DNA of 64,000 bases from Enhydrobacter aerosaccus (GTDB taxonomy: Bacteria > Pseudomonadota > Alphaproteobacteria > Reyranellales > Reyranellaceae). Positions 1-8,793 of this stretch are shown here, piece by piece. The translations under genes were made by a program, and so were the position numbers. Location: positions 1-64,000 of the forward strand of contig CAIWTJ010000290.1 of the NCBI GenBank assembly GCA_903915535.1, given 5' to 3'. The first letter of the stretch is position 1. Every line of letters starts with the position of its first letter. The notes beneath the pieces are model-generated. The model worked only from the letters and a program-made list of their open reading frames with translations. It was not told where the DNA came from and did no database searches.

Positions 1-2
1 AC

Positions 3-407
3 CATATTCCCCATGGCTGCGAGGACGAGACCGGCGATCGCACGTTGCAGGAGCGCGCGCGCTGGCTGAAGCACTGCGACTTCTTCGTCGGCCTGTCCAG
101 CGGACTGTCGTGGCTGGCGTGGGCGGCGGGCTGTCCGGTCGACATGATCAGCGGCTTTACCCATCCGCTGAACGAATTCGAGACGCCCTATCGCGTGATC
201 AACTATCACACCTGCAACGGCTGCTGGAACGATCAGCACATCCGCTTCGACCACAAGGATTTCCTGTGGTGTCCCCGGCACAAGGACACACCCCGCCAAT
301 TCGAATGCACCCGGCTGATCACCGTCGACCAGGTGAAAGGTGCGATCGCCAGGATTCCAGCGTTCACCGCCCGGCAGCAGAAGCCTGCAGTCCGCGCCCG
401 CGCCTAA
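3..407 (+). CDS. Autotransporter strand-loop-strand O-heptosyltransferase, C-terminal part (TibC/BAHT family), cut by window edge
   Basis: Only the last ~134 residues are present; the open frame runs off the left edge, so the TTG start at 45 in the ORF track is not real. Family members transfer heptose from ADP-heptose onto Ser of AIDA/TibA-type adhesins in the cytoplasm. The C-terminal signature is clear: FFVGLSSGLSWLAWA, then ISGFTHP, then four cysteines arranged as CNGCW, FLWCPRH and FECTR. These match the four-Cys iron finger known from TibC. The gene directly precedes a Ser/Gly-rich AIDA-repeat protein on the same strand, its expected substrate. High confidence in family; substrate is inferred from position. 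Confidence 0.9.
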   Translation, partial: HIPHGCEDETGDRTLQERARWLKHCDFFVGLSSGLSWLAWAAGCPVDMISGFTHPLNEFETPYRVINYHTCNGCWNDQHIRFDHKDFLWCPRHKDTPRQFECTRLITVDQVKGAIARIPAFTARQQKPAVRARA

Positions 408-642
408 ATTCCGACTCGTTCGGGCATAGGTCTTCGATCTCTCCCACGTTGGTCAACTGACGCACCCCGACCTGGGGAGCCTCTGGATTCCGCGGTCGCT
501 GCCCCTCCGGCGCCCCGTCCATATTCGGCGGGAACAAGCGCTCTCAATACAGACAATACGTAATCGCGGTTCTGCGATATCTCGACGAAACGATGCCCCC
601 CTAAACAAGTCACGCCGGTAAGTGCACTTGGAGGGGGTCCGA

Positions 643-3600
643 ATGTCCCAGATCGTCAGCAGCGGCCAGATCTACACCGTCTCTTCGAGCATCACTGACA
701 TCGGCGACATCGTCCTGAGCGGCGGCAAGGAGATCGTGGCCTCCGGCGGCGTCGCCAATGGCACAACAATCAACAGCGGCGGCTCGGCAACCGTTCTCGC
801 CGGCGGCGTAGCGAGCGGGACGGTCATCTCCGCCGGGGTGACAATCACCGTCAGCGGCGGCATCGCGAGCGGGACATACGCTTCCGGCGGCACCGTGAAT
901 ATCTCGAGCGGCGGCAGCGCCTTGGGCACGATCTTCAACGGCGGCACGGAAAATCTGGGCCCGGGCGTCGACAGCGGTGGATCGCTTGTCTACATGACCC
1001 AGAACATCTTTTCGGGTGGCGTTGCCAGGAACGACACCAACTACGGCGCCTCGCAACGGATCAACACCGGCGGCACCGCAATCGGCACCACTGTGTTCCT
1101 GGGCAACCAATTCCTTCAGGGCGGCACCACCACCGGCACCATCCTCAACGTCAGCGGCATCCAGTACATCTCGTCCGGCGGCGTCGCGAGCAACACCGTC
1201 GTGAACAAAGGCGGCACGCTCGAGGTCTTCGCCGGCGGCGCCTTCACCGGTGCGACCTTCAACGCCGGTGCGACCCTGGCGATCGCCTCAGGCTACAGCG
1301 ACCTCGGTCGCACCGTATCCAGCGGCATGACTGAGGCTGTCCTCTCCGGCGGCAAGACGAGCGGCCTGACGGTGCTCAGCGGCGGCACCGTGACGATCAG
1401 CAGTGGCGCCGTCGCCACCGATGCCAATGTGGCGACCGGCGGTCACGTAACCGTTCTGAGCGGCGGCACTTATGAGCTTACGCCCTTCGGCACGACCAGC
1501 GGTGTTACATTCAGTTCCGGCAGCATTCTGAAAGTCGCCTCCGGATACGCGATGAGCGGCCAGGAGATTGTCTCCGGCCAGATCCTCGCCATCGGCCCGG
1601 GTGCCAGTGCCTCCAATACCGTCGTCGACGCCGGCGCCATCCTGATGGTGTCGTCCGGCGGCACGGTCGACGGCATTGCCGTCGCCGCGGGCGGCACGCT
1701 CGAGCTCATGAGCGGCGCCGCCTACACCAATGCCACTTTCGCCTCGGGGGCGATCGTCGGCATCGGCTCCGGCTTTATCGACAGCGGCAGTCTGGTTCCC
1801 GGCAATGTCGGCGAGGTGATCTACGCCGGCGGCACCAGGATTGTCACGTCCGGCGGTACGGCGAGCGGCACGATCGTCAACAGCGGCGGTGTGGAGAAGG
1901 TGTCGTCGGGCGGCACAGCCAGCGGCATGGTCGTCAACAGCGCTGGCCTCGCAATCGTGTCGGCCGGCGGGACGGCCAACGGCACGCTCCTGACGGTCAG
2001 TGGCCTCCTCAGCAACGGCGGCACACTGAGCGGTACCGTCCTTAGCGGCCACTCCTACGTGTCCGTCACCTCGGGTGGGGCGGCGCTCGATACCGTGAAC
2101 TACGGCACCAGCGTCCTCGCCGTCTACGCGGGCGGCCGGGCGAGCGGAACGATCATCAACGATACCGCATCCGAATACGTTTCGGGCGGCACCGTGACCG
2201 GGACGACTCTCAACAGCGGCTACCAGAATGTCTACGTCGGCGGCGTCGCCAGCGCGACGACCATCAACAGCGGCGGCCTCCAACGGGTTAACTCCGGCGG
2301 CGTGGCAAGTGGCACGATCGTCAACAGCGGCGGCACCCTGGAAATGTTTGCCGGCGGCACGTACACCGGCGCGACTTTCAATCCGGGAGCCATCTTCGAA
2401 CTCGCTGCCGGCTACACCGACACCAGTGCCACCGTGGCGAGCGGCGTCACCGAGATCGTCCTCTCGGGCGCCATCGCTCAGGGCACAGCGATCGCTGCCG
2501 GCGGAACGCTGACGGTCAGCTCGGGCGGCGCCTTCCAGGTCTTCGCCGGCGGCTCCTACAGCGGCGTCACCTTCGCCTCGGGCGGCATTCTTGAGATCAT
2601 GTCGGGCTACGGTATGAGCGGCCTGGAGGTTACCTCGGGCCTGGTCGTCGACGCCGGTCCCGGCGGCACCGTCTCCAACACCGTCGTCGACTTCGGCGCC
2701 ACTCTGATGGTGTCGTCGGGCGCCACGGTCGACGGCATTACCGTCGCCTCGGGCGGCATCCTCGAGATCATGAACGGCGGCACCTACACCAACGCTACCT
2801 TCGCCTCGGGCGCCATCATCGGCATCGGCTCGGGCACCGTCGACAACGGAACACTTGTTCCCGCCGGTGTCACCGAAGCCGTCTACTCCGGCGGCAGCAG
2901 GAACGTCTCTGCCGGCGTTACCTTGAGCGGCGCTATCGTTCATACCGGCGGCAGGCTCTATATCCAGTCGGGTGCCAGCACAAGCAACACCTACGTCGAA
3001 GTCGGCGACTCGTTCGAGTATGTCTCTTCAGGCGGTGTCGCCTACGCCACGAGTGCTACAGGCGGCGGCCGGCAAACGGTGCTGTCCGGCGGCGTTGCCA
3101 GCAACTCATACTTCTTTAACGGCGGCGCGAACATCGTGTCCTCGGGCGGCATCGCGACTGGCACCGTCTTGGTCAACGGTGGTACCGAAAACCTGCGGGG
3201 CGGCCAGCTCATCGGCACGATCGTCAGTTCCGGGGGCGTCCAGAACGTCGGCGGCGGCGGGACATTTGGCACCGCAATCAGCGCAACGCTGCTTTCCGGC
3301 GGTGGCCAATGGGTGTTCTCGGGCAACATCGCCAGCAATACCACCGTCGGCAATGGCGGTACGGAAACGGTTTCCGCGGGTGGCACGACCATCGGCACGA
3401 TTCTTTCCGGCGGCACGGAGATCGTGTCGATGGGCGGCGTTGCCAGCGCCACGACTATCGGCAACGGCGGCATGCTCGTGGTGTCCGGCGGCGATACCAG
3501 CGGTACCGTCGTCAACAGCGGCGGCACCCTCGAAGCGATGGGCTATGCGACACTCGCGGGCACGACCTTCAACTCGGGCGCGGTCTTCGAGGTCGGCTCC

Positions 3601-5769
3601 GGCTACACCGATACCAACGGCACGGTCGCAGCCGGCGTCACCGAAATGGTGCTGTCCGGCGGTGCGGCAGACGGGACGGTCGTGCAAAGCGGCGGCATCC
3701 TCGAAGTCTTCTCTGGAGCCAGCTGGTCGAACGTCACGTTCCAGTCCGGCAGCATCTTCGAAGTCGGCTCCGGGCTTGTGATCAATGCCTCCGACGCTCC
3801 CGTCGGTGCCATGCTCATCGTCGCATCCGGCGGGGGCGTGAGCGGTCTCGGCGTGGGCACCGGCAGCACGCATACGGTGACCTCCGGCACTCTGGCCAGC
3901 AACACCATCCTCTCCAGCGGAGGCACACAAATCGTATCGTCGGGCGGCGTGGCAAGCGGCACGACAGTCAATGCCGGCGCAACATTCAGCGTCAGAGCCG
4001 GAGGAAGCGCACTCTCGACCGTCGTCAGCAGCGGCGGCCTCGTCAACGTTGGCTCCGGCGGAACCTGGAGCGGCACGACGGTATCGAGCGGCGGCAACGA
4101 ATATGTCTCGTCGGGCGGCGTGGCGAGCGGCACGGTGCTGGCCAACGGCGGCTGGCAGACGGTCTACAACGGCGGCAAGGCAAGCGGCACGGTCGTCAAT
4201 AGCGGCGGCATCGACGTCGTGCGCTCCGGCGGCATCATCAGCGGCGCGGCGGTCAACGGCGGTGGCTACCAATACGTATTCTCCGGCGGCCAGGCGGCAG
4301 ACACGATCGTGAGCAACGTCGGCAGGCAGCTCGTGTCGGCCGGCGGCTCTGCCTTGAGGACGATCCTGAGCAGCGGCGGCTGGCAGTACGCCTACGCCGG
4401 TGGCCTGGCGAGCGGTACCACCGTCAGCAGTGGCAGCTACGAAGTAGTGTCCTCGGGCGGCACGGCGAGCGGCAGCATCGTGAGCGCAGGTGGCTGGGAC
4501 TATGTGTTCAAAGGCGGTATTGCGAAAGGCACGGTAGCCTACAGTGGCGGCGTGGAGGTCGTGTCCTCGGGCGGCACGGCGAGCGGCACGATACTCAACT
4601 CGGGCGGCTGGCAGTACATATTCAACGGCGGCACGGCCAGCGGCACAGTCGCCAACACTGCGGGCGTGCTGGTGACCATGGCGGGCGCGCGCGCGTTCGA
4701 CACTCACGTGGCCACCGGCGCTGTCGATGTCCTGTCGTCCGGCAGCACGGATTCGGGCACGGTCGTGAGCCAGGGAGGCTGGCACTACATCCTCTCCAAC
4801 TCGGTCGCCAACGGCGCCACGATCAACGGCTATCAGGTCGTTTCCTCGGGTGGCGTGGCGAGCGGCACGACGCTGGGCAGTGCAGGCTGGCAGTTCATGT
4901 TCAAGGGCGGCACGGCCAGCGGAACGAACATCATCAGTGGCGGCGTGGAAGTCGTGTCGTCCGGCGGCCTGTCGGTAGACACCATGCTGAATTCCGGCGG
5001 CTGGCAATACGTCTCCAACGGCGGCGTGGGCAGCCACACGACGGTGACGAACGGCGGTAACGAAGTCATCGTGTCCGGCGGCATCACACGCAACGACGTG
5101 CTGAGCGCCGGCGGCTGGGAATACGCCTTCAACGGCGGCACGGCGAGCAACACCACGGTGAGCAGCGGCGGCGTCGAGGTCGTCTACTCCGGCGGCGTCG
5201 ACAGCGGCTCGGTCGTGCTGAACGGCGGCGGCGAATACGTGTTCAACGGCGGCCGGACAGAAGGCACCGTCGTGAACAGCGGCGGCGTCGAGTACGTGTC
5301 GGCGGGCGGCACGGCGCACAGCGCCACCGTGAACAGCGGCGGCAGGGAGTATATCTTCAACGGCGGCAGCGCCGGCGACACAACGCTGGCCGGTGGCACG
5401 CTCGAGATCATGAGCGGTGGTACGGCAGGCACGAGCACCATCACCTTCGCGGGCGCGGGCACGCTCAAGATCGATCAATCGAGCAACTTCGGCACGCCGA
5501 CTGTCGCGGGTCTGTCCGACCCGGGAGAGGTTGTCGACTTCGCGGACATTTCCTACGGCTCATCGACCACGCTGGGTTATTCGGGCAACACATTGAGCGG
5601 CACGCTGACGGTCAGTGACGGCGTCCATACGGCCAGCCTGGCGCTGCTCGGCCAGTACGTCGTGGCAAACTTCAATCTCGCCTCCGATGGCCATGGCGGC
5701 ACGCTCGTCAGCGATCCTCCGTTGGCAGGCATGGACGGCCAGCCCTTCCTCACTCAACCCGCTCACTGA
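643..5769 (+). CDS. Giant AIDA-repeat surface protein (adhesin-like), without visible autotransporter barrel
   Basis: 1708 residues from ATG 643, chosen because GGAGGGGG lies at the right distance upstream; the GTG at 622 would put the ribosome site inside the gene. Nearly the whole protein is ~19-20-residue AIDA-type repeats of the form SGGVASGT.VNSGG, a predicted beta-solenoid rich in Ser/Gly/Thr and without Cys. The last ~100 residues (GTLTVSDG, LALLGQY, SDGHGGTLV) form a module that, from memory, ends many large alphaproteobacterial secreted proteins. I see no N-terminal signal peptide and no C-terminal beta-barrel, unlike classical type V AIDA-I/TibA. Export could be by type I secretion (inference). 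Likely glycosylated by the heptosyltransferase just upstream. Confidence 0.85.
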   Translation: MSQIVSSGQIYTVSSSITDIGDIVLSGGKEIVASGGVANGTTINSGGSATVLAGGVASGTVISAGVTITVSGGIASGTYASGGTVNISSGGSALGTIFNGGTENLGPGVDSGGSLVYMTQNIFSGGVARNDTNYGASQRINTGGTAIGTTVFLGNQFLQGGTTTGTILNVSGIQYISSGGVASNTVVNKGGTLEVFAGGAFTGATFNAGATLAIASGYSDLGRTVSSGMTEAVLSGGKTSGLTVLSGGTVTISSGAVATDANVATGGHVTVLSGGTYELTPFGTTSGVTFSSGSILKVASGYAMSGQEIVSGQILAIGPGASASNTVVDAGAILMVSSGGTVDGIAVAAGGTLELMSGAAYTNATFASGAIVGIGSGFIDSGSLVPGNVGEVIYAGGTRIVTSGGTASGTIVNSGGVEKVSSGGTASGMVVNSAGLAIVSAGGTANGTLLTVSGLLSNGGTLSGTVLSGHSYVSVTSGGAALDTVNYGTSVLAVYAGGRASGTIINDTASEYVSGGTVTGTTLNSGYQNVYVGGVASATTINSGGLQRVNSGGVASGTIVNSGGTLEMFAGGTYTGATFNPGAIFELAAGYTDTSATVASGVTEIVLSGAIAQGTAIAAGGTLTVSSGGAFQVFAGGSYSGVTFASGGILEIMSGYGMSGLEVTSGLVVDAGPGGTVSNTVVDFGATLMVSSGATVDGITVASGGILEIMNGGTYTNATFASGAIIGIGSGTVDNGTLVPAGVTEAVYSGGSRNVSAGVTLSGAIVHTGGRLYIQSGASTSNTYVEVGDSFEYVSSGGVAYATSATGGGRQTVLSGGVASNSYFFNGGANIVSSGGIATGTVLVNGGTENLRGGQLIGTIVSSGGVQNVGGGGTFGTAISATLLSGGGQWVFSGNIASNTTVGNGGTETVSAGGTTIGTILSGGTEIVSMGGVASATTIGNGGMLVVSGGDTSGTVVNSGGTLEAMGYATLAGTTFNSGAVFEVGSGYTDTNGTVAAGVTEMVLSGGAADGTVVQSGGILEVFSGASWSNVTFQSGSIFEVGSGLVINASDAPVGAMLIVASGGGVSGLGVGTGSTHTVTSGTLASNTILSSGGTQIVSSGGVASGTTVNAGATFSVRAGGSALSTVVSSGGLVNVGSGGTWSGTTVSSGGNEYVSSGGVASGTVLANGGWQTVYNGGKASGTVVNSGGIDVVRSGGIISGAAVNGGGYQYVFSGGQAADTIVSNVGRQLVSAGGSALRTILSSGGWQYAYAGGLASGTTVSSGSYEVVSSGGTASGSIVSAGGWDYVFKGGIAKGTVAYSGGVEVVSSGGTASGTILNSGGWQYIFNGGTASGTVANTAGVLVTMAGARAFDTHVATGAVDVLSSGSTDSGTVVSQGGWHYILSNSVANGATINGYQVVSSGGVASGTTLGSAGWQFMFKGGTASGTNIISGGVEVVSSGGLSVDTMLNSGGWQYVSNGGVGSHTTVTNGGNEVIVSGGITRNDVLSAGGWEYAFNGGTASNTTVSSGGVEVVYSGGVDSGSVVLNGGGEYVFNGGRTEGTVVNSGGVEYVSAGGTAHSATVNSGGREYIFNGGSAGDTTLAGGTLEIMSGGTAGTSTITFAGAGTLKIDQSSNFGTPTVAGLSDPGEVVDFADISYGSSTTLGYSGNTLSGTLTVSDGVHTASLALLGQYVVANFNLASDGHGGTLVSDPPLAGMDGQPFLTQPAH
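1252..3930 (+). repeat. Higher-order ~1.1-1.2 kb repeat inside the AIDA-repeat gene
   Basis: On top of the 57-60 base AIDA repeats there is a longer period. Blocks beginning ATFNAGATLAIASGY (1252), ATFNPGAIFELAAGY (2371) and TTFNSGAVFEVGSGY (3562) recur at spacings of 1119 and 1191 bases. After each comes a TV.SG.TE.VLSG segment. Copies A and B also share SNTVVD, GATVDGI-like and YTNATFASGAI segments, giving about 200 alignable residues. From about 3930 onward only the short repeats continue. This suggests segmental duplication within the gene. Confidence 0.75.
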
Positions 5770-5893
5770 TGGGAGCGCGATAAACACCGGCAATCGAAAA
5801 TGGCCTGCTCCATCCGGCGCACCGCAGACTTCAAGATGTTCAGGCGGCACTCGAGATCATCGGGACGCCCCCGCCCCGCCGCCGCCTTCGGCC

Positions 5894-5965
5894 TTACTTC
5901 ATCGTTGCAATTGCGAGCACCGTAGCGATGAGTATCCCAATCAAAATCAGCAAGGCTATATTCAT
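5894..5965 (-). CDS. Candidate 23-residue single-pass membrane peptide
   Basis: Too short for the ORF track. On the minus strand ATG at 5965 follows GGGGAAG by a few bases and opens a 23-codon frame ending in TAA. It begins MNIALLILIGILIA and is almost entirely Ile/Leu/Ala/Val/Gly, ending MK, the composition of a tiny transmembrane helix with a positive C-terminus. It lies downstream of, and on the same strand as, the 117-residue gene at 6026-6379 and may share its transcript. The AT-rich codons differ from the GC-rich surroundings. No family recognised; reality of translation is unproven. Confidence 0.45.
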   Translation of the reverse strand: MNIALLILIGILIATVLAIATMK

Positions 5966-6025
5966 ATCTTCCCCATTGCCCGCGCGTCCTCAGGTGGATG
6001 CGAGCGGCTGTGCGCTTCGTGACCG

Positions 6026-6379
6026 TCACAACGTGCTTCCGGAGGACCCGAGGTCGAGTCGTCCGGCGATCTCGACCGCAAGACAGGTCGCCCGCTCGAG
6101 TTCCGATACGAGCCGCGCGATCGGCTCGGCCTTGCTCAGGCTTTGGCGGCCAAGCCGGTTGGCCGCAAACAACTGGCGCACGACGGGCACGAGATGAGAG
6201 AAGTCCTTCCCCAGGCCGTCGGCGGCAGTGTCCGAGAACGCTCTTTCCGCCCTCTCGACATTCGCCAGCAGCCTCGCCTTCACTTCCGGCGACGCACTGT
6301 CCGGACACTGATCGACACCAGCCAAAGCGAGGAGGTCCGCATCCAGCAGGCAATCGATCATTTCAGCGGCCGTCGTCAT
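6026..6379 (-). CDS. Hypothetical protein, 117 residues
   Basis: Opens with MTTAAEMIDCLLDADLLALAG and is mostly predicted helix with many Ala/Leu/Glu; soluble, no signal peptide and no recognised domain. A weakly amphipathic centre (FSHLVPVVRQLFAANRLG) is visible. It is divergent from the Crp/Fnr regulator, whose upstream region holds a GTGGCAATTGCCAC dyad that could also serve this gene. The competing plus-strand ORFs here have no recognisable family and look like frame shadows. Coding status is likely but not certain. Confidence 0.55.
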   Translation of the reverse strand: MTTAAEMIDCLLDADLLALAGVDQCPDSASPEVKARLLANVERAERAFSDTAADGLGKDFSHLVPVVRQLFAANRLGRQSLSKAEPIARLVSELERATCLAVEIAGRLDLGSSGSTL

Positions 6380-6442
6380 TCGTCATGCTCCCCAGTCCCG
6401 ATTTCTCAGGCTCGGAATTTGCGGCCAATAGGGTTCGCGTTC

Positions 6443-6458
6443 AGTGGCAATTGCCACA
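6443..6458. promoter_or_regulatory. Crp/Fnr-like operator candidate 1
   Basis: AGTGGCAATTGCCACA contains a perfect 14-bp palindrome (6444-6457) and fits the layout TGTGG-N6-CCACA. It lies 52 bases before the GTG start of the Crp/Fnr gene and 63 bases before the divergent 117-residue gene. Two similar 16-mers occur at 7207 and 14812. Autoregulation is inferred. Confidence 0.5.
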
Positions 6459-6510
6459 CTGGGCGCGGCGGTGCAGAAGGGGTCTCGCCAACGTGGGGGA
6501 GGCAGAAATC

Positions 6511-7200
6511 GTGGCTGAAGCCTCAAATATCGGCCGCTTGCGGACGATATCGCTGTTCGAGGACCTGGCAGACCCCGATCTGAACCGGGTCGCGAGCTAT
6601 TGCGTCACCCGGACATATCCGAAGGGGAGCCAAATCCTGACCGAGGAGGACGAGAGCACCGACGTGCTCTTCATCCTCGAGGGAACCGCGCGCATCAGCA
6701 GCACGACACCCGGTGGAAAAGAGGTCATTTTCAGCGAATTGGGCGCCGGAGACATCACCGGGGAGTTCGCGGCCGTGGACGGTCTGCCGAGATCGGCATC
6801 GGTAAGCGCGCTCACCGATTGCCTGGCCGCACGAATGACGTCGGCAAATTTCATCAAGATGATGAATACGACACCGTCTGTGGCCACCAAGCTGGTGGAA
6901 CTGCTGGTGGTGAAGATCCGGCGCCTGTCGGAACGCGTGTTCGAGGTGAGTGCCCTCTCGGTGCGTGAGCGTGTCCGCCGCGAGCTGCTTCGCCTGGCGG
7001 CCGAAGGGACGCCCATGGGCAAAGGCGTCGTGATACGGCCCGCCCCTACGCATTATGAAATCGCCGCGCGCATAGGATCGCATCGCGAGGCGGTGACCCG
7101 CGAATTCAACCGCCTGGAGGAGAACCGGATTGTGGAAATCCGGCGGCGGCAGATCCGCATCGTCGACCTCGACCTCCTGAGATTCGACGAATCTACCTGA
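6511..7200 (+). CDS. Crp/Fnr family transcriptional regulator with intact cyclic-nucleotide pocket signature
   Basis: 229 residues from GTG 6511, preceded by GGGGGAGG; the longer ORF starts are N-terminal shadow. Residues ~13-120 form the cNMP-binding beta-roll, with the phosphate-binding cassette GEFAAVDGLPRSASV (Glu85, Arg94, Ser95), matching cAMP-binding members rather than FeS-binding Fnr (no N-terminal Cys cluster). A dimer helix follows, then a winged HTH at ~180-205 with recognition helix SHREAVTREF, whose R-E-xxx-R pattern reads TGTG half-sites in Crp. TGTGGC-type dyads occur just upstream, just downstream and at 14812, and an adenylate cyclase gene lies 5.7 kb away. Ligand and sites are inferred. 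Confidence 0.9.
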   Translation: MAEASNIGRLRTISLFEDLADPDLNRVASYCVTRTYPKGSQILTEEDESTDVLFILEGTARISSTTPGGKEVIFSELGAGDITGEFAAVDGLPRSASVSALTDCLAARMTSANFIKMMNTTPSVATKLVELLVVKIRRLSERVFEVSALSVRERVRRELLRLAAEGTPMGKGVVIRPAPTHYEIAARIGSHREAVTREFNRLEENRIVEIRRRQIRIVDLDLLRFDEST

Positions 7201-7206
7201 CGCGTG

Positions 7207-7222
7207 TGTGGCAAACGCCACA
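7207..7222. promoter_or_regulatory. Crp/Fnr-like operator candidate 2
   Basis: TGTGGCAAACGCCACA, a perfect 6-bp inverted repeat with 4-base spacer, begins six bases after the regulator's stop codon and 72 bases before the ATG of the 64-residue ORF at 7294. No T-run follows, so it does not look like a terminator. Confidence 0.5.
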
Positions 7223-7293
7223 GATGCCGTTCCCCCTACCTGCGACAGTCCGCCCGGGAAAGCCGTGGCAATCGCGGGAAGGGAAGACCGACA

Positions 7294-7488
7294 ATGCAGA
7301 CCGACATGCACCGGGACGGAGTTGGCCGAAACCTGTTCACCCGAATGATGGAAGCGCTCGGGTCACATTTCTTGAGGAAGCCGTCCGCTTTGGAGACGCG
7401 GCTCGAGCCGCTGCCCACCGACGCGCTGGTGCGGCCGTCCATGCACAACCGCGTAACGATCCAGATTCATCATGAAGATTGGCCCTGA
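7294..7488 (+). CDS. Small hypothetical protein, 64 residues
   Basis: ATG 7294 is preceded by GGGAAGGGA about 8 bases upstream; the 7204 start of the track lacks a site and would overlap the dyad. The product begins MQTDMHRDGVGRNLFTRMM and ends with an acidic/aromatic HHEDWP tail. It is soluble with no known domain. It follows the Crp/Fnr gene and a Crp-like dyad, so it may be a regulon member. It ends 10 bases before the convergent phosphotransferase gene. Confidence 0.5.
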   Translation: MQTDMHRDGVGRNLFTRMMEALGSHFLRKPSALETRLEPLPTDALVRPSMHNRVTIQIHHEDWP

Positions 7489-7498
7489 GCCTCGGTCA

Positions 7499-8596
7499 TC
7501 ACCCCGGAAGCAGATCGCCTGCTTGCAGCTCACTTACGGCGGCATCGATGCGCCGGACCGCGGCCCGCACCATTTCCAGGCCGCGGCGATTGCCGGTGTC
7601 CATGCCGCCCGTCGTGAAGATCGCGACGAACAGGCCGCACAGGACGGCGAAGCGATAGGCCTGCCAGCAATCGTCGAAGCTGAAGCCTGTCACACCCGTG
7701 CGCAGCAGCGTATCGTGATAGCGCCGCAGCAGCGCTTGCTCGGCCTCGCGTCGGTAGTCGGTCGGCACGCTGTTGCAGATCAGGTAGGCGACGTCGTAAA
7801 GCGGGCCGCCGCGGCCGGAGATCTGCCAATCGACCGCGGCTATTCCGTCTTCGCCCAGGGCCGGCCCGAAAAGCAGATTGTCGGCACGAAAGTCGCCGTG
7901 CACGAAGGTTCGCGCGCCCGAGGCCATCTGCTTGATTGCGCGGGCGGCAACGGGCGCCAGCGCCTCTGCCGTCCTTTTCGTATAGTCGCTGTAGCAATCG
8001 GCGAAATTGCCGAGGGCCGGCGCGAGGAAGGCCTGGTAGCCGCTTTGCAGGGCGGCGCCATACTGCGGACCGGCAAAATCGAACAGCGAGTCCATGTCGC
8101 CGGAATCGACCTTGCCCCACCAGGTGCCGTGCAGGCGCCCGAGCGCCGCAATCGCCGCCTCGGCTTGCGCCGGGGCGAGGCCCGCGACCTGATCGCCCAT
8201 CGTCGCGCCGCCCAGATCCTCGAGCAGCAGCAGGAAGCTCTGGTCCGGCATGTCGAGTTCGGCATGAAACAGGCGGGGCGTGCGGATCGGCGAGTACTGC
8301 GCAAGCTTCGTATAGAAGGCCACTTCGCGCGGGTAGAAGTACAGCGCGCGGGCGACACCGAGGTTCACCGGGTCGGTGGTCGGGAACTTGCCGATGAGGC
8401 TTGCCGGAGCGCCGCTGTCGGCCTTGTCATAGGTGATCGACAGTCGCGAGACATCGGCCATGATGCCGACACCCTCGCCCAGCTTGTCGGCGACGACGGC
8501 AGCGATTCTCGCGCTCGAAATCACGCCGCTGCGCCGCAGGACAGCATCGAGCCACTCGGCATTCATTGCCGTCGAATTCCTGGGCCAATCGGCCAT
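7499..8596 (-). CDS. Aminoglycoside phosphotransferase-like / ecdysteroid-kinase-like family protein
   Basis: 365 residues with the APH kinase fold. Visible are the catalytic loop HGDFRADNLLF (Brenner-type HGDxxxxN) and the metal-binding AVDWQ, followed by DVAYLI. A small-molecule kinase of unknown acceptor is expected. Family members in environmental bacteria often sit in lipid or xenobiotic catabolism clusters and are not resistance genes. GGGGGCGAG precedes ATG 8596; Met11 is an alternative start. Divergent from the lactonase gene at 8794, with 197 bases between them. Confidence 0.8.
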   Translation of the reverse strand: MADWPRNSTAMNAEWLDAVLRRSGVISSARIAAVVADKLGEGVGIMADVSRLSITYDKADSGAPASLIGKFPTTDPVNLGVARALYFYPREVAFYTKLAQYSPIRTPRLFHAELDMPDQSFLLLLEDLGGATMGDQVAGLAPAQAEAAIAALGRLHGTWWGKVDSGDMDSLFDFAGPQYGAALQSGYQAFLAPALGNFADCYSDYTKRTAEALAPVAARAIKQMASGARTFVHGDFRADNLLFGPALGEDGIAAVDWQISGRGGPLYDVAYLICNSVPTDYRREAEQALLRRYHDTLLRTGVTGFSFDDCWQAYRFAVLCGLFVAIFTTGGMDTGNRRGLEMVRAAVRRIDAAVSELQAGDLLPG

Positions 8597-8793
8597 CTCG
8601 CCCCCGCCGCTGCAGTCTCAGCCAATCTGCGATCCATCAGATGGCCGGATGTTGAAAGGATTATTGCCGCGCAGTGCGGGTCGAACAAGCCAAGACCCTG
8701 GCAGCGCGTGGCAGCACCGTCGATGGCAAAACATTGCGCAAGACACCCGCAAAGCGGGCATGCACACTATAGCTTCGGGGGAGCATTCAAAGC

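Noticed and set aside
3106-5478. 790-codon minus-strand ORF and other long antisense ORFs in the adhesin gene
   Set aside because: They mirror the repetitive AIDA coding sequence and show only Ala/Arg/Asp-rich repeats with no family features.
643-5769. CRISPR array
   Set aside because: The regular repeats are in-frame protein-coding AIDA repeats of varying sequence, without identical direct repeats and unique spacers.
5998-6510. N-terminal extension of the Crp/Fnr protein
   Set aside because: The extension is Arg/Pro-rich shadow, crosses the dyad at 6443 and lacks a ribosome site, whereas GTG 6511 has GGGGGAGG and fits family length.
7499-8596. Antibiotic-resistance phosphotransferase
   Set aside because: The kinase motifs are general to the APH fold; length and context fit environmental small-molecule kinases and there is no specific resistance signature.
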